Shown here piece after piece: positions 12,901 to 25,034 of a DNA stretch of 64,000 nt. This DNA comes from Nothopassalora personata (taxonomy: Eukaryota; Ascomycota; Dothideomycetes; Mycosphaerellales; Mycosphaerellaceae): contig CM066297.1 of assembly GCA_033816765.1 (NCBI GenBank), forward strand, positions 2,635,353 through 2,699,352. Direction: 5' to 3'. Numbering within the stretch: the first letter of the stretch is position 1; every line of letters starts with the position of its first letter. The position numbers and the translations under genes are program-made. The notes under the pieces were generated by a model. That model was not told the origin of the DNA. It worked only from the letters and a program-made list of their open reading frames with translations, and did not search any database.

Positions 12901-13991
12901 GTCACGATACTTAATCAAAGCAATGCCAAGGAAGCTGCCTGTTTCTGGGTCCGTCTTGTTCTGCACCGAAGCCACGCTGCCGAATGTGGAGAAATTCAGT
13001 CGCAAAGTTGTTTCTGGCAAAAATGGGTCGAAACCAATCGCAACCACTTGCTGAGCCTCCCCAGGTCCAATGGAATGGCGGTCGACTTTGAACGGTGGCA
13101 AAGTATATGGTGCAATGCGACATATGGCTTTGCTCGGCTGGAACTTTGGCCTGCACTGACCTGACATGTAGCCAGGTATTGCCAGCCTCGGATCCGGTGG
13201 CGGATCTGGTTCGTATATCTGCCGTTATCCGTTGTCAGCGAAAGGGTACAGAGCGGTTTCTTCATCTTTTAACTTCAAGTTATGTGTATAATGTTGCGCA
13301 AGCTCAGCAGAATGTGAAATATGTAGCGTACCTCTGTGCCGAATTCTCTTTTGCGAAATTGTGCCCGTTTTCGCTCTTCTTTGCTGAGCTTGCCGTCCAA
13401 TTCCGGATCCCAAACCGCTCTGTACCCTTTCACTTTGCCTGGTGGCGGGAGCATTTGTGGTCGAGGTTTGTGCTCTGAAGGAGGTGCAGGGATGCTATCC
13501 GAGGCAGGTATTTGCGAGGCAACGGTGCCGTCAATGGAGGCCATGTCTGCGGCAGACTTCGAATGTCGCGGTGAATTGCCTTTCGGCGGCGAAGATTCTG
13601 TGAGGTTGGTGAGGGGTGTGAGGCCATTGGCAGTGACCGAGTTTCTGTCTAGCACAAAGGCATGTGGGTTTGATGTGAGCTTCGAGGAGGCTACACTTCC
13701 GCGAGAGCTTGCGGAGCCCACGCCGTGCAGCATGTCGCCCTGATCAGTCTGCGTGCCATCCGAGTCGGGTGAGGTGTATTGACTCGAGCGAATACCATTG
13801 GAGGATGACATTGCGTGCGTGCTGCCGCTGGTGGTGGTGGTGGTGGTGGTGGTGGCAGACGCGCTGACAAGTTTGGTGGAAGTCGACGAGGTGGCCGGTG
13901 AGTGTCGCGAGAGCGCGTGCTCACGCTTGCGCTTTAGTGAGCACGGTGAATGAGGTCTGCTGATGGTCTCGAGGCCGCCAGACTGCGACAT
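9992..13991 (-). CDS. SET1: Histone H3 lysine-4 methyltransferase, COMPASS catalytic subunit
   Basis: Complement join of 13991-13332, 13218-10152 and 10095-9992 gives 1276 residues. Set1 methylates H3K4 within COMPASS in the nucleus and is linked to transcribed chromatin and silencing. A low-complexity Ser/Thr/Pro N-terminus (with an eight-Thr run) leads to an RRM at about 275-370, a second Set1-specific RRM-like region with the [12 protein letters not shown] segment, a long charged linker with NLS-like patches, N-SET at about 900-1110, SET from about 1125 ([39 protein letters not shown]) and post-SET at the end ([13 protein letters not shown]; three cysteines for zinc). The SAM-binding and catalytic RFINHSC and YDY residues are present. 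The last intron (10096-10151) cuts between IYK and the DELTYDY motif; missing it would delete the catalytic Tyr region. The first intron is 13219-13331. Confidence 0.95.
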
Positions 13992-14922
13992 TCCGCCGCC
14001 ACCGGCTCACTCAGGCCTCATGCCCAGCAGCGATCGCGGTGTATGTATGGATATGACATGCACCGAAAGCTTCAGGCAGGCTGTCTCGGTAGTGGAGGAA
14101 GAAGTGCGGGCGCGTTGATCAATGGAACAATGGGCGCGAGGAGCTGTAACAAATGGAACGTGCGAACAGTGTTGATCCCGTGTCGCTGGGTAGTGCAGAC
14201 GGGCGGAGATGGAATAAGAGGGCGGTGTTCCTATGGATGTCTCCTTGCCAGACCAACAAGATCCACGCGAAACCGCGGCTCTCTCCGCACCCCTGCTCCT
14301 TCTTCCCTCGTCCCCTCCACTACTCGATTCACACTGCCTACACAACACGCCTTTGGTGATGTTGACCATTCATATACCAGATAAGCTGACAATGGCTGTC
14401 TCGTGATCGCTATACATTCTCGCTATCCACAGCCTCACGACCACTTCAACTGACCCGAGACGATCAGCCAAGAAACAACGTCATCATTCCGGTCTGGCAG
14501 CGACTGTTCGTGCATGGGGTGGATTTCATCGCATACTGCTGCATTTCAGCTGGCATGTCCATGGACAGTAGGACGACTCGGCATATGTGGAAATGATACT
14601 TGGTCATCGTTGCCGCCGCCGCGTTATAGTCACGACACTTTACAGAGACTGTCTCGCAGACGGCGTGATGGAGGCGGTCGGGGAGGTGGAGGTGCAAGAG
14701 GGAGGTGATTTTGACAAGATCTTGGAATCGCTATGTTCAAGAGCCTGGAGCTCAAATTTCAAGAATACACGAACTGGCTCACCCCATATCATCAGAAATG
14801 CCAGTGTACACAGAACTCCTCGCTGAATAGATCGAATCCGATGAAGCTCGTCGCGGCTCTGTCTTGACTCCCCATCGTGAAACCTCTCGTGTCCTTCACG
14901 AATATCCTCGATGTCTCCTGTA
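13992..14922. other. Intergenic region between SET1 and the SWIB gene
   Basis: Holds the SET1 promoter and the 3' end of the SWIB gene, both on the minus strand. Several short frames of 60-145 codons run on both strands without family resemblance. No RNA gene was recognised. Confidence 0.65.
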
Positions 14923-16015
14923 TCATGCCACCTCATCCACCGGGTAAAGATGGCTCGCCAGCAGCTTATTCATCGTGAACATATGCACCGAGTCGCCCTT
15001 GAACACGGCCCTCATTGCATCATCACACATGATTTGTCTTTTGTCCTTTGGGTTCTGTAAGTCCCGCGCCTTGACGTATTCCCATATCTTCTTGACCGTC
15101 TGGGGTCGTGAGAGTTGTGTTTCGCCGAGCATTGCTGAAAGAGGTTCGGAGAGGTTCATGGGTTTCTATCATTCTCATTAGCACACACTGATCGCAAGCC
15201 TTGTTGGCGTGGAACTTACATGAAATCCTCCCTTCTTCTCCCTCTCGGGCTTCTCTTCTCCTTCAACTGCACTATCGTCGTCGGACCCGATCTTTGCCTT
15301 GCTCTTCTTCTTTGTCTTCTTCTCTTTCTTGACTGGCGCTTTGCGCTTTGCCCCTCCGCCTCGTGTTGATCTTGATTGCGCATTGAGCTCGGCTTGTAGT
15401 TTGGCTGCTAGCTTCGCGTCGTTGTCCTCAGCGTCTCTCGGCGCCTTGCTCTTCTTGGCCTTTTTCGGAGTGGGCGAGGAGTCGTCCATATCGCTCCTGT
15501 CGTCCTCCTCATCCTCCTCGGACTCGGGCGCTTTGCGTTTTTTCGATGGCGGAGGTGAGGTAGCATTCGCTAGCTCTTCTATAGCTTCCTCCTTCACATG
15601 GCCATTGCCGTTGGCCGTGGGCGCTGGCCCTGGTGCAGCAGCTGCTGTGCCGGCTTTGTCCTTCTCGGCCTTGGCGCCCGTCGCCTTGTCAAATCGCTCC
15701 ATGATGAGAGTTGTGATTGCTTGCTACCATGGCACCGTTAGTCGCTGTTGTGTTGGCGGGCCAGGCCGGGCCTGGGAAAGCATGTACCTTTTGCTCGGAT
15801 AGATCATATTCAACCTGCTCTTGGAGTCCCTTACGAATGCGCTTAGCAGAGATGGTGTTCAGATCGGACGTCGCGAGAATCTCGTCGATGATTGCACTGT
15901 AAGCAGCTTCTTGCGTGGTGGTCACTATAGGTGTACTGTTAGCGGAGGTTCATGTGCTCGGCATATGCGTCTTCCCGCCGCTAACAGTGGTGGTCCAACA
16001 CTTACATTCCGCCAT
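14923..16015 (-). CDS. SWIB/MDM2-domain protein with DEK_C domain (UAF30/TRI1-like)
   Basis: Complement join of 16015-16006, 15924-15788, 15723-15220 and 15165-14923 gives 297 residues. Yeast UAF30 is part of the upstream activation factor for RNA polymerase I; TRI1 is its paralogue. Order: DEK_C-type N-terminal helical domain (residues about 5-60, with AIIDEILATSDLNTIS and RKGLQEQ), a Lys-rich acidic/basic linker with NLS-like stretches (SKKRKAPESEEDEEDD, KRKAPVKKEKK), and a C-terminal SWIB domain from about 216 (GGFHKPMNLSEPLSAMLG, LSRPQTVKKIWEYVK). The first exon has only ten coding bases (Met-Ala-Glu plus one base), which explains why a simple frame scan misses the start. Nuclear location is likely. 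Which of the two yeast paralogues it matches cannot be decided by eye. Confidence 0.9.
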
Positions 16016-16588
16016 GGTTGCAGGTGTGGTATGTGATATGGATGTGGTATGCAGCGAGTATGTTTCCCCGCCTCTTGCCACTGTAGAACTGCGATTGTCA
16101 CGAGCTCGATATATAAAGTGGGTCGTGCTATTTGAGAGGTACAAGCGGGCTCGAAGTGAATGTACGAGACGGCATTCGTCGGTGGCTGGTAGCTCTAGAT
16201 CTAGGGCTGCACGCGCTGGACTGTTCCGAAGGTTCCGAGATTCAAGCAAACCAGCAACGATGCAGAATCACTCCGCCGACGGCGTCTATGATATGAGTAT
16301 GTATGTCGAGTCAAGAAAGACATTGCCATGTCAATGTGGACCGCTGCTTTGATCCCCGCTGTGGTTCTTGCAGCGGCTCCACATAGATGCCGTTCTTCGG
16401 CAGAACATCTGGAACGTCCTTCGTTCCTCCTGCATTAAACAACATTCACATCACCACGACATGGCCAGGTAGTGCAGAGAGACACATCAATAGCATGCAA
16501 TTGGCAAGGTAGGTATACCTCTATCCTTACTGCCATACGATTTCTCATCTCGAAAATCCACCTAGCACGAGCTTAAGGGCAGATCGCA
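16016..16588. other. Shared divergent promoter region
   Basis: The SWIB gene (-) and the deaminase gene (+) diverge from this 573-bp interval, so both promoters lie here. A TATATAAA-type stretch occurs near 16110-16118 on the plus strand, too far from 16589 to assign to the deaminase gene with confidence. No other feature was recognised. Confidence 0.6.
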
Positions 16589-17644
16589 ATGGACTCTCCA
16601 CCAAGCGCTTCTTTCACGAAAGCACTGCCAAAGGTCGAGCTCCACGCCCATCTCACAGGCAGCATCTCTCCGCAATGCCTTCACGCCATCTGGAAAAGGA
16701 AGCACAGCTCCGAGAAAGGAGCACAACTAGAGGATCCTCTCACCGCATGCCGGCCAGAAGCAGCTCATCACGACGTCTTTTCGTTCTTTCCGCTGTTTGA
16801 CAAGTACATCTACCACCTCTGCAATGACCGCAGAAGTGTTGCGTTCGCCACTGAAGTAGTACTAAAAGCCTTCGAAGCTGATGGGGTCCGCTACCTCGAG
16901 CTTCGTACCACTCCACGCGAAGCACCAGACACTGGTCTAACTAAGGATGCTTACATCCAGACATTCTTGGAGACTATGGGAGCCCGCAGTCGAGAACGGA
17001 TGCACACATTCCTCGCCCTGTCAATTGACCGACGCAACACCCTCGAGCAAGCCATGGCAGTCGTGGAGCTCGCCATCAAGTACAAGTCGCGGGGCGTGGT
17101 CGGCCTCGACCTCTGTGGTAACCCACTAAAAGGCGACGTGTCCCTCTTCGCACCAGCTTTCGCTCTTGCCGGATCTCACAACCTCAAAATCACGCTACAC
17201 TTCGCAGAAGTTCCAGAGTCCAGCACAGAAGAAGAACTGCAAACACTACTCTCCTACTCACCCGATAGGATCGGTCATGTCATCAACGTCCCACCGTCAA
17301 TCGAGTTAGAGGTCGAAAAGCGCAAGCTAGGGCTGGAATTGTGTCTATCCTGCAACGTCCTCGCGGGCTTGACGTCCGGCGGCTTTGCAAACCATCACTT
17401 CGGAAAGTGGTACTTGCGAGACTGTCCCATCGCATTGTGTACAGACGATGTCGGGGTGTTTGGGAGTGAGCTGTCGAATGAGTATCTTCTGGCTTCACAG
17501 CACTTTCAGCTGTCTCGAAGTGATCTTATCTGGCTAGTCAGTGGCGCTGTACCAAGTATTTTCGGCGGCGAAGATGAAGAGAATCGGATGTATAGTCTGC
17601 TACACGACTTCGAAAACCAGCAGATCGGCCGAGACGAGCGATGA
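16589..17644 (+). CDS. Adenosine deaminase-like protein, N6-methyl-AMP deaminase type (ADAL/MAPDA)
   Basis: Single exon, 351 residues, metal-dependent amidohydrolase TIM barrel. The ADAL branch deaminates N6-methyl-AMP to IMP, clearing methylated nucleotides from RNA turnover, and is cytosolic. Visible residues: zinc-binding His19 and His21 in ELHAHLTGS; LDLCGNP in place of the classical adenosine-deaminase Asp-Leu-Ala-Gly segment; His204 and catalytic Glu207 in LHFAE; the SCNV strand; and zinc/catalytic Asp286-Asp287 in CTDDVGVFG. The HFAE and SCNV forms are typical of ADAL rather than of adenosine deaminases, which carry HAGE. Val follows the paired Asp where many members have Pro; this should not remove activity. 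The start is the first ATG and sits directly before a conserved LPKVELH N-terminus. Confidence 0.9.
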   Translation: MDSPPSASFTKALPKVELHAHLTGSISPQCLHAIWKRKHSSEKGAQLEDPLTACRPEAAHHDVFSFFPLFDKYIYHLCNDRRSVAFATEVVLKAFEADGVRYLELRTTPREAPDTGLTKDAYIQTFLETMGARSRERMHTFLALSIDRRNTLEQAMAVVELAIKYKSRGVVGLDLCGNPLKGDVSLFAPAFALAGSHNLKITLHFAEVPESSTEEELQTLLSYSPDRIGHVINVPPSIELEVEKRKLGLELCLSCNVLAGLTSGGFANHHFGKWYLRDCPIALCTDDVGVFGSELSNEYLLASQHFQLSRSDLIWLVSGAVPSIFGGEDEENRMYSLLHDFENQQIGRDER

Positions 17645-19460
17645 GGCTTTTGGCAGATGTCCGTTCGAAGTGCCCAGCACCGCCCTGGCTTGCTGATCAA
17701 GAGACTGCACACCAGTGTCACAGAACTAGTGCAAAAGCTCACGGTGGCTCCGTCTTGTGAACTGCCTTACAGAGCGGCCTTCCGATCGCAAACGAACAGT
17801 TGACACAGGACAATGTTGTAAGGACGGCATGCCGAAGTTTTGATGCCTGAGGCGACCAGTGTTGCGGTAGTGTGCCAGTAAAACTTGTGGGACGACGACA
17901 ATATCATGACCTGGAACTTGCTGTGCTTCAGGGGTTCAGAGTCGGCTTTAACGTTAGCTTCCATATTGTTGCCGTCTTGCCCCGGGTCATTGATAGTCTT
18001 AGTAGCTCTCGATGCCAACAAACAATCTTCGACGCTTATCATCCCTAGAGATACCGACATTGCCATCATCTGCTGAGCGAAAGGTAATGAACTTTTCCTA
18101 TAACTTTCACAAAAAAGTCTTACAACTGAAATCAAGCTCGAACACGTTCGTGGAGCAGACGTGCTTCTGTCCAACAGAGCGAGACGTATATTGATTTCAT
18201 CTGGTGCATCATTGCTCTGATAATCTTGGCCAGATATAGCACGGCAATTCACGACAAGTACCCGTGACAGCTCCCCGGACCATTCCACAACGGCAACATG
18301 ATGCCAATCTAACCTTCACCAGCCATTGGGTTCGTCGGACTCGTGTTATCCTGTATGATCATCTGGCTGGGGGATTCGGCTACGCAAGAACAATGAAGTT
18401 GTTCCTAGACATCCTCATCGCGATCACAGTCGACCACAGATATAGGCTCCCCACCTCACGAGCCCTGCTGCTGAGGTACAGCTCACACGTGTCGCTTCAA
18501 ATTGTGGATTTCATCGATCTGATGCTTGTGCTGGCTGTGCATTAAGTTGGCTGCACCATCGGCTCGAAGCCGTCTCCTGCGTTTCTCGTTGGACGACATC
18601 GCGTGATATGAGATCCTGGCCAGCCCAGCTGGCTTATCGTGGTTGCTGGCGAAGCTATCGTGCGCTCAAGCAGCCACGAAAGGTTGACACACTGCTCAGC
18701 AGCCACTATGTCGAGTTGCCACGTGCGTGTCGGCGGAACGATTTTCCGGGATAACAGAGTGAGGCGTTAACGTGTGTTCTTCATGAACAACAATGTATTG
18801 CATCGAACGTAACACACGAATGCATAAATGCTGCGTGACGGCACACCTCGCTGCTGTCAAAGGCAAGATGGACAGTGAAGGCTGCTCTTGCTGCCGGACC
18901 AACTGCCGCCCAAGAAACGGTCCAGGTCTTCGCGCCATGAACTCCGTACACGAAACGATTCCTTCTCCTCACAGCGCACCGACCTGTAGACCAATCAAGA
19001 CCAGACTGCTGCAACTGCATGCTCCCAACATCTTTCTGGCGATATGCTGAGACATGCTTACCTCTTTGGATACGGCCGAGGTTTGCAGCGTGGACACGCA
19101 CGCGAGGAGCCACAGTCTGGACGGCGCGTCCGTAGGTAAGTTCATCTATCGTCTGTGAACCTCGTTATGATACTGCTTAGTCGTCGGCAGGCGTCTTGAT
19201 GTACCCGCAGTTGGTCGGAATTGACTCCTAGAGTGACCACTTTGACATTGACGACCTGTCTTGCACGTGGACTGGAGCGTTCCCATGTGGTCGAGAACCG
19301 CAGCTTTGATAGCGCAAAGTCATGGCAGGGCAGGATGTGAGCCTTCATATATGCTGTGCTGGAGGACCATCGTGGCTTGCTGATTTGAGACCTCATACCT
19401 CGTCCCACATTTCTGACGACTATCTTGTCCTCCGCATCAGGACAGACTCAATTCAGGACA
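17645..19460. other. 1.8-kb intergenic region without a supported gene
   Basis: Frames up to about 173 codons exist on both strands (for example 17767-18288 minus, 18781-19113 minus) but have no recognisable domain, signal peptide or intron support. CA/TG content is normal, so this is not a RIP block. I see no tRNA or other RNA gene. Confidence 0.6.
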
Positions 19461-21120
19461 ATGGCTCACTACGAGAGCGAGATCACAGCGGCTGGTTTCA
19501 GCGAACTACACGAAAGGGATCTGGGGAGTCAAGAGCTTAAGAAGGAGCCTGGTGTCACGGCCACACCATTAAACTCTTTACCAAATCGACCTGTGCTGGG
19601 CCGACGGAAAACCACTGGCAGTTTCAATGGCATCAACGGACCTGGGGCCCCCGCAGACGACAGCGATGAAGACGCCTTGACCAAGATCGGAAACTTTCTG
19701 TCGAAGATTCACTCGGCTTGGATCATCACACGATATGCACTGTACATTCTGCCAGTGTCAACACTTCTTGCCATTCCTCTGATCATCTTTGCCACAGTCA
19801 AGGCAGATAGCCGTGCCGATGGCATCAGACTGCTTGGACAACGAGGTCATCTGGCTTGTGCTATGGGTCTGCAAGCTGAATGCTCAGACTATTCCACTGC
19901 TCTTTCAGATGGCATGCGGCCTGATCAGCACCGGCATTCGAAAGCATTCGCTAGTTCTCAAGGCGCATGAGATCCCGTTATGGGTCTTTTGGACAATCGT
20001 TGCTTGGGCGCATCCATTCTCATCTACGTCTCCAATCAAGGAAAGCGCCTCGACAAGGCGACGGGTGCGATGATCAACTCTCAGGACAAGGACAGGGTCA
20101 AGACGGTCCATCTAGATGGTCTTCAAGGCTGGCATTATCGTAGCAGCGATCTTCCTTGAGGAAATGGCTATCATGCAGCTGTTCAGCATCAAGTATCACC
20201 GCAAGCAGTACGACCAAAAGATCCGCGAGAGCAAGAGGATGATTCACATGCTCAACTTTTTGTATGATGCGTCGCGCAAGCAGTTCCCCCCGTTCTGTCG
20301 CGAGTTTGAGATAGAGGATAGCGAGATTTGATCTAGTGGACTGAATACCGTCCACACACAGCTCCAGAAGGCCGGCATGGGAACACGCATCTTCAGCGAT
20401 ATGCACCGTGTTCGTGATACGGTCACTGCCGCTTTCGGCGCCATGGCTTCTGATGCGACTGGATAGCAGCTTTTCTCGACGACCAACGCCCAGCCCATTG
20501 TGCTCAAGGCTCTCGAAACTGAGCGTGCTTCCGAGGAACTCGCTCGACGACTGTGGCTCTCTTTCGCAGCTGCCGGCCGGGACGCTCTCTATCAACACGA
20601 TTTGATCGAAGTGCTTGGCACTGACCGTCGTGAGCTTGCTGAGGAAGTATTCCAAGTCCTGGCCCGCGATGACGGAGACGATTTCAGCCTTGATGAGATG
20701 GAGATGCTGATTATGAATGCTGGCAACGAGCGTAACATGTCACAGTTCAACTTCCACAACGAAATGCTCCGCAATGCGCGCCGCAAAAGGTTTATTTGCG
20801 AGCTCCTTGGCGTCCTCGCAGCCTGCAGACGCGTTCCAATCGATCCTCCCGGTGGTTCTGCTGCACCTCTCGGCGATCCTTCGAACCATTCGTACAGCGT
20901 GGCGGTCTCTGATACTGAGGCTGTCTCCGCACGAACAACCAAGGCAGAGAAATCGGAGTCATCGAGGTCCTACCCGACTGGTACCAGCATTGTCGAGCTT
21001 GTGCCTGAGGTGACCAGTGCAATCATCGATCTGCTGACACAGGCCATGGCTATGTTCCCAGGCTTGAGAGTGAGCAATGGACCGGCGGAAGGCGCGAGGG
21101 GGCCTTCGGCAATTCGATGA
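19461..21120 (+). pseudogene. Decayed MscS-like mechanosensitive channel gene (fungal Msy type)
   Basis: The start (MAHYESE at 19461) runs through a first membrane segment (RYALYILPVSTLLAIPLIIF). Homologous sequence then continues only by switching frame near 19830 (NEVIWLVLWVCKLNAQTIP), again near 20010 (LIYVSNQGKRLDKATG) and near 20115 (FKAGIIVAAIFLEE, then KYHRKQYDQKI). In the last frame TGA at 20329 and TAG at 20464 interrupt it. An EF-hand-like loop (DDGDDFSLDEM) survives near 20665-20700, and a conserved C-tail (RNARRKRFICELLGV, with a downstream Pro-Gly-Gly) follows at once, so the pore and beta domain of the MscS fold is missing between them. Fungal Msy channels act in ER/cortical membranes in hypo-osmotic shock. 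At least three frameshifts, two stops and an internal deletion make this non-functional. Confidence 0.8.
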
Positions 21121-22999
21121 GTGTTGAGAGGGATCCATGATGACTCGGATGATGTTGATGACAGCGCTTTTGATGCATTTGAGCGAAATACCCGAATTTT
21201 CTGCCATTGATGATCCGATCCATCTTCCTTTTCTCTGGAGCGTCCCCCACTACTATTGTGTCCTCTGAAGTCTTAGCCAGCCGCTTCTGTCGCAAGATGA
21301 ACGAAACCGTGACTTTGTTGTATACAGGCAAGAACACACAGATTGTGGGTCCGGGGCACGGACCACACTGTTCCTTCACCTCACAAACAGCAAACGTGAT
21401 AATCAATGTCACTATCAAACCCCACATATATCTGCAGGGTCACCTATTATACTTGGACTAGTGTCTTGAGCTCGATGTGTTGGACTGTACTCATCAATAG
21501 CATTGCTCTTGATTAAAGGCCGCGGTAGGACGCAATCATGCGGTCCCCGTCGCAAACAACCACGTTATCGAGCACATTACGACGATGCGCACATGTCAAG
21601 AGCTGCACCATGTACCGCGACCACGGACGGTGCGGAATCAGGGAAAATAGCATTGAGAGCCTCGCCGTGGCCGTTGCTAAGATGTCCTTGGGCCAAGGGA
21701 GAGGAGCTCCCAGGCGCACCATCGGCGAAGAGTGAAGAACAAAGCAAGAGCAAGGCATCACGACTAGCAGTGATCATACGCCTGGGATAGTCGCCACGCC
21801 TTATTGCTCTCTCAGACGGCTGCAGTGGCTTCCATGTCGGGTTCCGAGGCGATGCTAGCCTTGTCGTGCGCGTTGGCACCTTCATCCGGCTTCGCTTGGG
21901 CACTAGCTTACGATACCATTTCGTCAGAAACATTGTGCTCAGTAAAAGGAGGCACGCGTCCTCATGAAGCCACCCGCTCGAATCGACCCATCCTCAATAC
22001 CAACACTCTGACCGGCTGCTGTGGGCTGATGATCCTTCATCGCGGCTTGAATGCATCGAACCAGAGTTCTTTCCGCAATGCCTATGATCTGATCGGAAGC
22101 CCCTCGGAACTATACTAGCTACTCGCGCTGTAGTAACCAAGCAGAACCATGTCCGAGAAGAACAGGCTCGAGGCAGGGCACCAAGTCATACATTTCGCGA
22201 CCACGCGGCAACCAGGCGAATGACCTGTCCTTTTTATGGCTTCGTTCCTTCTGCGGCCGAGGCCCAAATTCTGAAGTCGAAATGCCGATCTGCCCACGAA
22301 TCACGCATGAACCTGTTGATGCTGATCCATAAAGGTTCGACTTCCCACCCGCCGCTGACGCTGAACACATGTTGAATTGCATCGATTGAAGGATGGCTGT
22401 CGTCGCTCATGCTGATACTGCTGACAAGATTCCCAGCCAAGCATTCAGCTGCTCCAAGGTGGAAGAATGGCCTCGCTCTTGAGCACCGGGTCGAGCTGCC
22501 TCTAAAGGTAGACTTTTAGGAAGACTTTGCCATGCAACAATACCGTGTAAATATAGTCACGCGATCCGCGCGAGGCAGAGGACATCCGCTGTAGAACGAC
22601 GAGACGCACAAATCCGCACTGTTACCATTGGGATCTGCCAACCTCGCCTCTCAGCCAGCGGATATGGCCCCGGATACGGCGGAAATGCAACACTAATCCT
22701 CATACCCTAGGAAGTACTCGCGCGATGGATCTGGAGCCACTGTCTTGGCTGTTGGGGATCCAATTGTCCATGCACATGCTTCTCCGCTACCCACATGCCC
22801 CATAATGTACCACAGCCACATGGTTCTCCGCACTCTATCGTCTTGGCTGCGGCGAGCTTGATAATACATTGAGAGATGCTAAATCAGCTCGCAAGCGTTC
22901 ATATAGTGGCGGTAGAGCTCATCGACTTCCTTGCTTCAAGACTCGACTCGATCGAGCCGTGACCAGTGTCACCAGAATTCCCCCGGCGTCACTATTAAG
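21121..22999. other. 1.9-kb intergenic region without a supported gene
   Basis: Contains the promoter of the MFS gene at its right end. Frames of up to about 120 codons occur on both strands, overlap each other and show no recognisable family. CA/TG content is normal. Confidence 0.6.
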
Positions 23000-24778
23000 A
23001 TGGGTGTAGGACCAGGCCACGACCAGGCGTCGCTCGCCTCTATCGGAAAGGACCTTGAGAAGGTCGATATCATCGAACAGTACCAAGTCAACAAGTATGC
23101 CAACATTAGCCTCTCGAACGAGGATGCCGAGTTCTTCGAGGAGTTTGGAGCGGATGGTGCCAAGTATAAGAAGATGTTGAGAAAGATTGATGTGCGACTG
23201 GTACCTGTTCTGGCATTGTTATACCTGGCCGCTCATATCGATCGTGCCAACATTGGGTCGGTATGGTGAGAACAGTCGGAGACCGGCGCTGACGGTCGAC
23301 CAGAAACGCGAAAATTGAGGGTATGACTGAAGATCTGAACCTTACTGGTATTCAGTACAACATCGCGTAAGAGTAGCCAAATCTGACGTAGTGGAGCTGT
23401 ACTGACGCAACTCACAGTCTGTCCATCTTTTTCATCCCATACATTCTCCTCGAGGTCCCGTCAAATATCGTTCTCAAGAAGTTCAAGAGGCCATCAACAT
23501 ATCTCGGCGTGCTCGTGGTAGCATGGGGCATCGTGATGACTTTCACGGGCATTGTCAAGAACTTCGCTGGACTCATGGTCTGCAGAGTCTTGCTTGGGGT
23601 CGCTGAGGCAGGCTTCTTCCCTGGCGCCGTTTATCTGATTACGAGATGGTATGCACAACGACAAGTACAGACCAGATTGGCTCTGTTCTATTGCGCTTCC
23701 GCCCTCTCTGGTGCCTTCTCTGGCCTGTTGGCTTTCGCTATTGCCAGGATGGATGGAATTGGCGGTCGCCCTGGTTGGGCGTGGATCTGTAAGCACATGC
23801 GTTTGATCTCTCCCTTGAGACACTGCTGACTAAGGCGTAAAACAGTTCTGCTGGAAGGAATCGCCACAGTATTCATTGGTGTAGCATGTTTCTTCATCAT
23901 GCCTGACACTCCAGCTTTGTCTGGTCGATGGCTGAATGCTGAAGAGCAGCGATACCTGCACATCCAAACTGTCATCAAAGAAGGTGGATCAAAGTCTATG
24001 GAGAGCTCTGAGAAGTTCAAGTGGTCGTATCTGACCGACCTACTCACCGACTACAAAGTCTACATGCAAGCCTGGATCCTCTTCACAGCCTCAGTTCTTG
24101 CATACGGTAAGCCCAAGTACTGCCCATGCTCTTCACCTTTATCACTAACCTCGAGCCACAGGCCTCAAATTCACCATGCCTTCAATCACAAAGTCCATGG
24201 GCTACACCTCCAGCCAAGCTCAGCTCATGACAGTCCCACCCTACATCGCCGGTGCCATCTCCGCAATCGCCCTCTCCAAATGGTCCGACCACGTACAATG
24301 GCGCGCAGTCTTCATCTTCGGCCAAATGTCCGTCGCGCTGGTGGGATTCTGCATCCTGCTTCCTCTCGCGCCAAACATTGCCCATCAAATTGGCCCATGC
24401 TACCTCGCAGTCATGCTCATCTGCATCGGACAGTATCCCACGAATCCAGCTGGTAGTGCGTGGATCTCGAGCAATTTGGCCGGCGACACCAAGCGTGCCA
24501 TGGGCATTGCGCTGAACATCTGTCTTGGTAATTCTGGTGGTATTGTTGGGTCGTACATCTTCCTGGATAATGAACAGCCTGGATACCCGACTGGCTTCGG
24601 TATTGGGCTGGGTTTAGCTGCTGCGACACTTGTGTGTGTGGTGGTGTTGGAGCTGTCGTACTGGAGGATCAATAAGACTAGAGCGGTAATGGATGAAGAT
24701 GAGATTCGGCGGCAGTACAATGATGAGCAGCTGGCGAGGATGGGTGATAAGAGTCCGTTGTTCCGCTATAAGTACTGA
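23000..24778 (+). CDS. MFS transporter, allantoate/nicotinate permease (Dal5/Tna1) family
   Basis: Join 23000-23256, 23304-23366, 23418-23788, 23846-24106 and 24162-24778 gives 522 residues; four introns of 47-57 nt. The protein is an anion:cation symporter family MFS permease of the plasma membrane with 12 expected membrane helices. Markers: the long cytosolic N-terminus ending in KIDVRLVPVLALLYLAAHID, then DRANIG, GMTEDLNLTGIQYNIA, the FFIPYILLEVPSN helix 2 signature, RVLLGVAEAGFFPGAVYLIT (helix 4) and RPGWAWIFLLEG. The second half retains the TVPPYIAGAISAIA and NPAGSAWISSNLAGDTKR segments. Intron 1 uses a weak GTCGGT donor after Ile-Gly, chosen because nearby alternatives put a stop in frame. 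The exact substrate (allantoate, nicotinate, pantothenate or others) cannot be read from sequence. A Leu-rich start in TTG upstream was rejected in favour of ATG at 23000. Confidence 0.9.
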
Positions 24779-25034
24779 GCGGGCTGTGGACGAATCTACA
24801 GCTGTGCAGATGATGGAATGATTCGACGGCCTCAGATGATGCTTACGACAGCTTGTACATGGACCTCGAAGAGGATCAAACAGCCGAGCCTCGTTCGTAG
24901 GGACAAATTGAACATCATGAAACGCAAGCTTCAGACATTGTCACTGTTTCACGTTCATGCTAATGCTAATGCTTGTGCTGATGCAAAGCTCCTCGTTGAC
25001 TTCATCCACGCCGTACAACCCTCCAACCCTCCCT

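Noticed and set aside
10330..13054. Long plus-strand frames opposite SET1
   Set aside because: Antisense shadows; the SET1 frame carries all SET and post-SET motifs.
13834..13857. GTG/ACC repeat near the SET1 5' end as a regulatory satellite
   Set aside because: It is coding: it encodes the eight-threonine run in the Set1 N-terminus.
17767..18288. 173-codon minus-strand frame
   Set aside because: No domain, signal peptide, splice support or recognisable conservation; length is possible by chance in DNA of this composition.
18696..19113. Overlapping frames of 80-110 codons on both strands
   Set aside because: Mutually overlapping, no family resemblance.
21503..22440. Cluster of 60-118-codon frames on both strands
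   Set aside because: None shows a motif; they overlap each other antisense and lack introns or start context.
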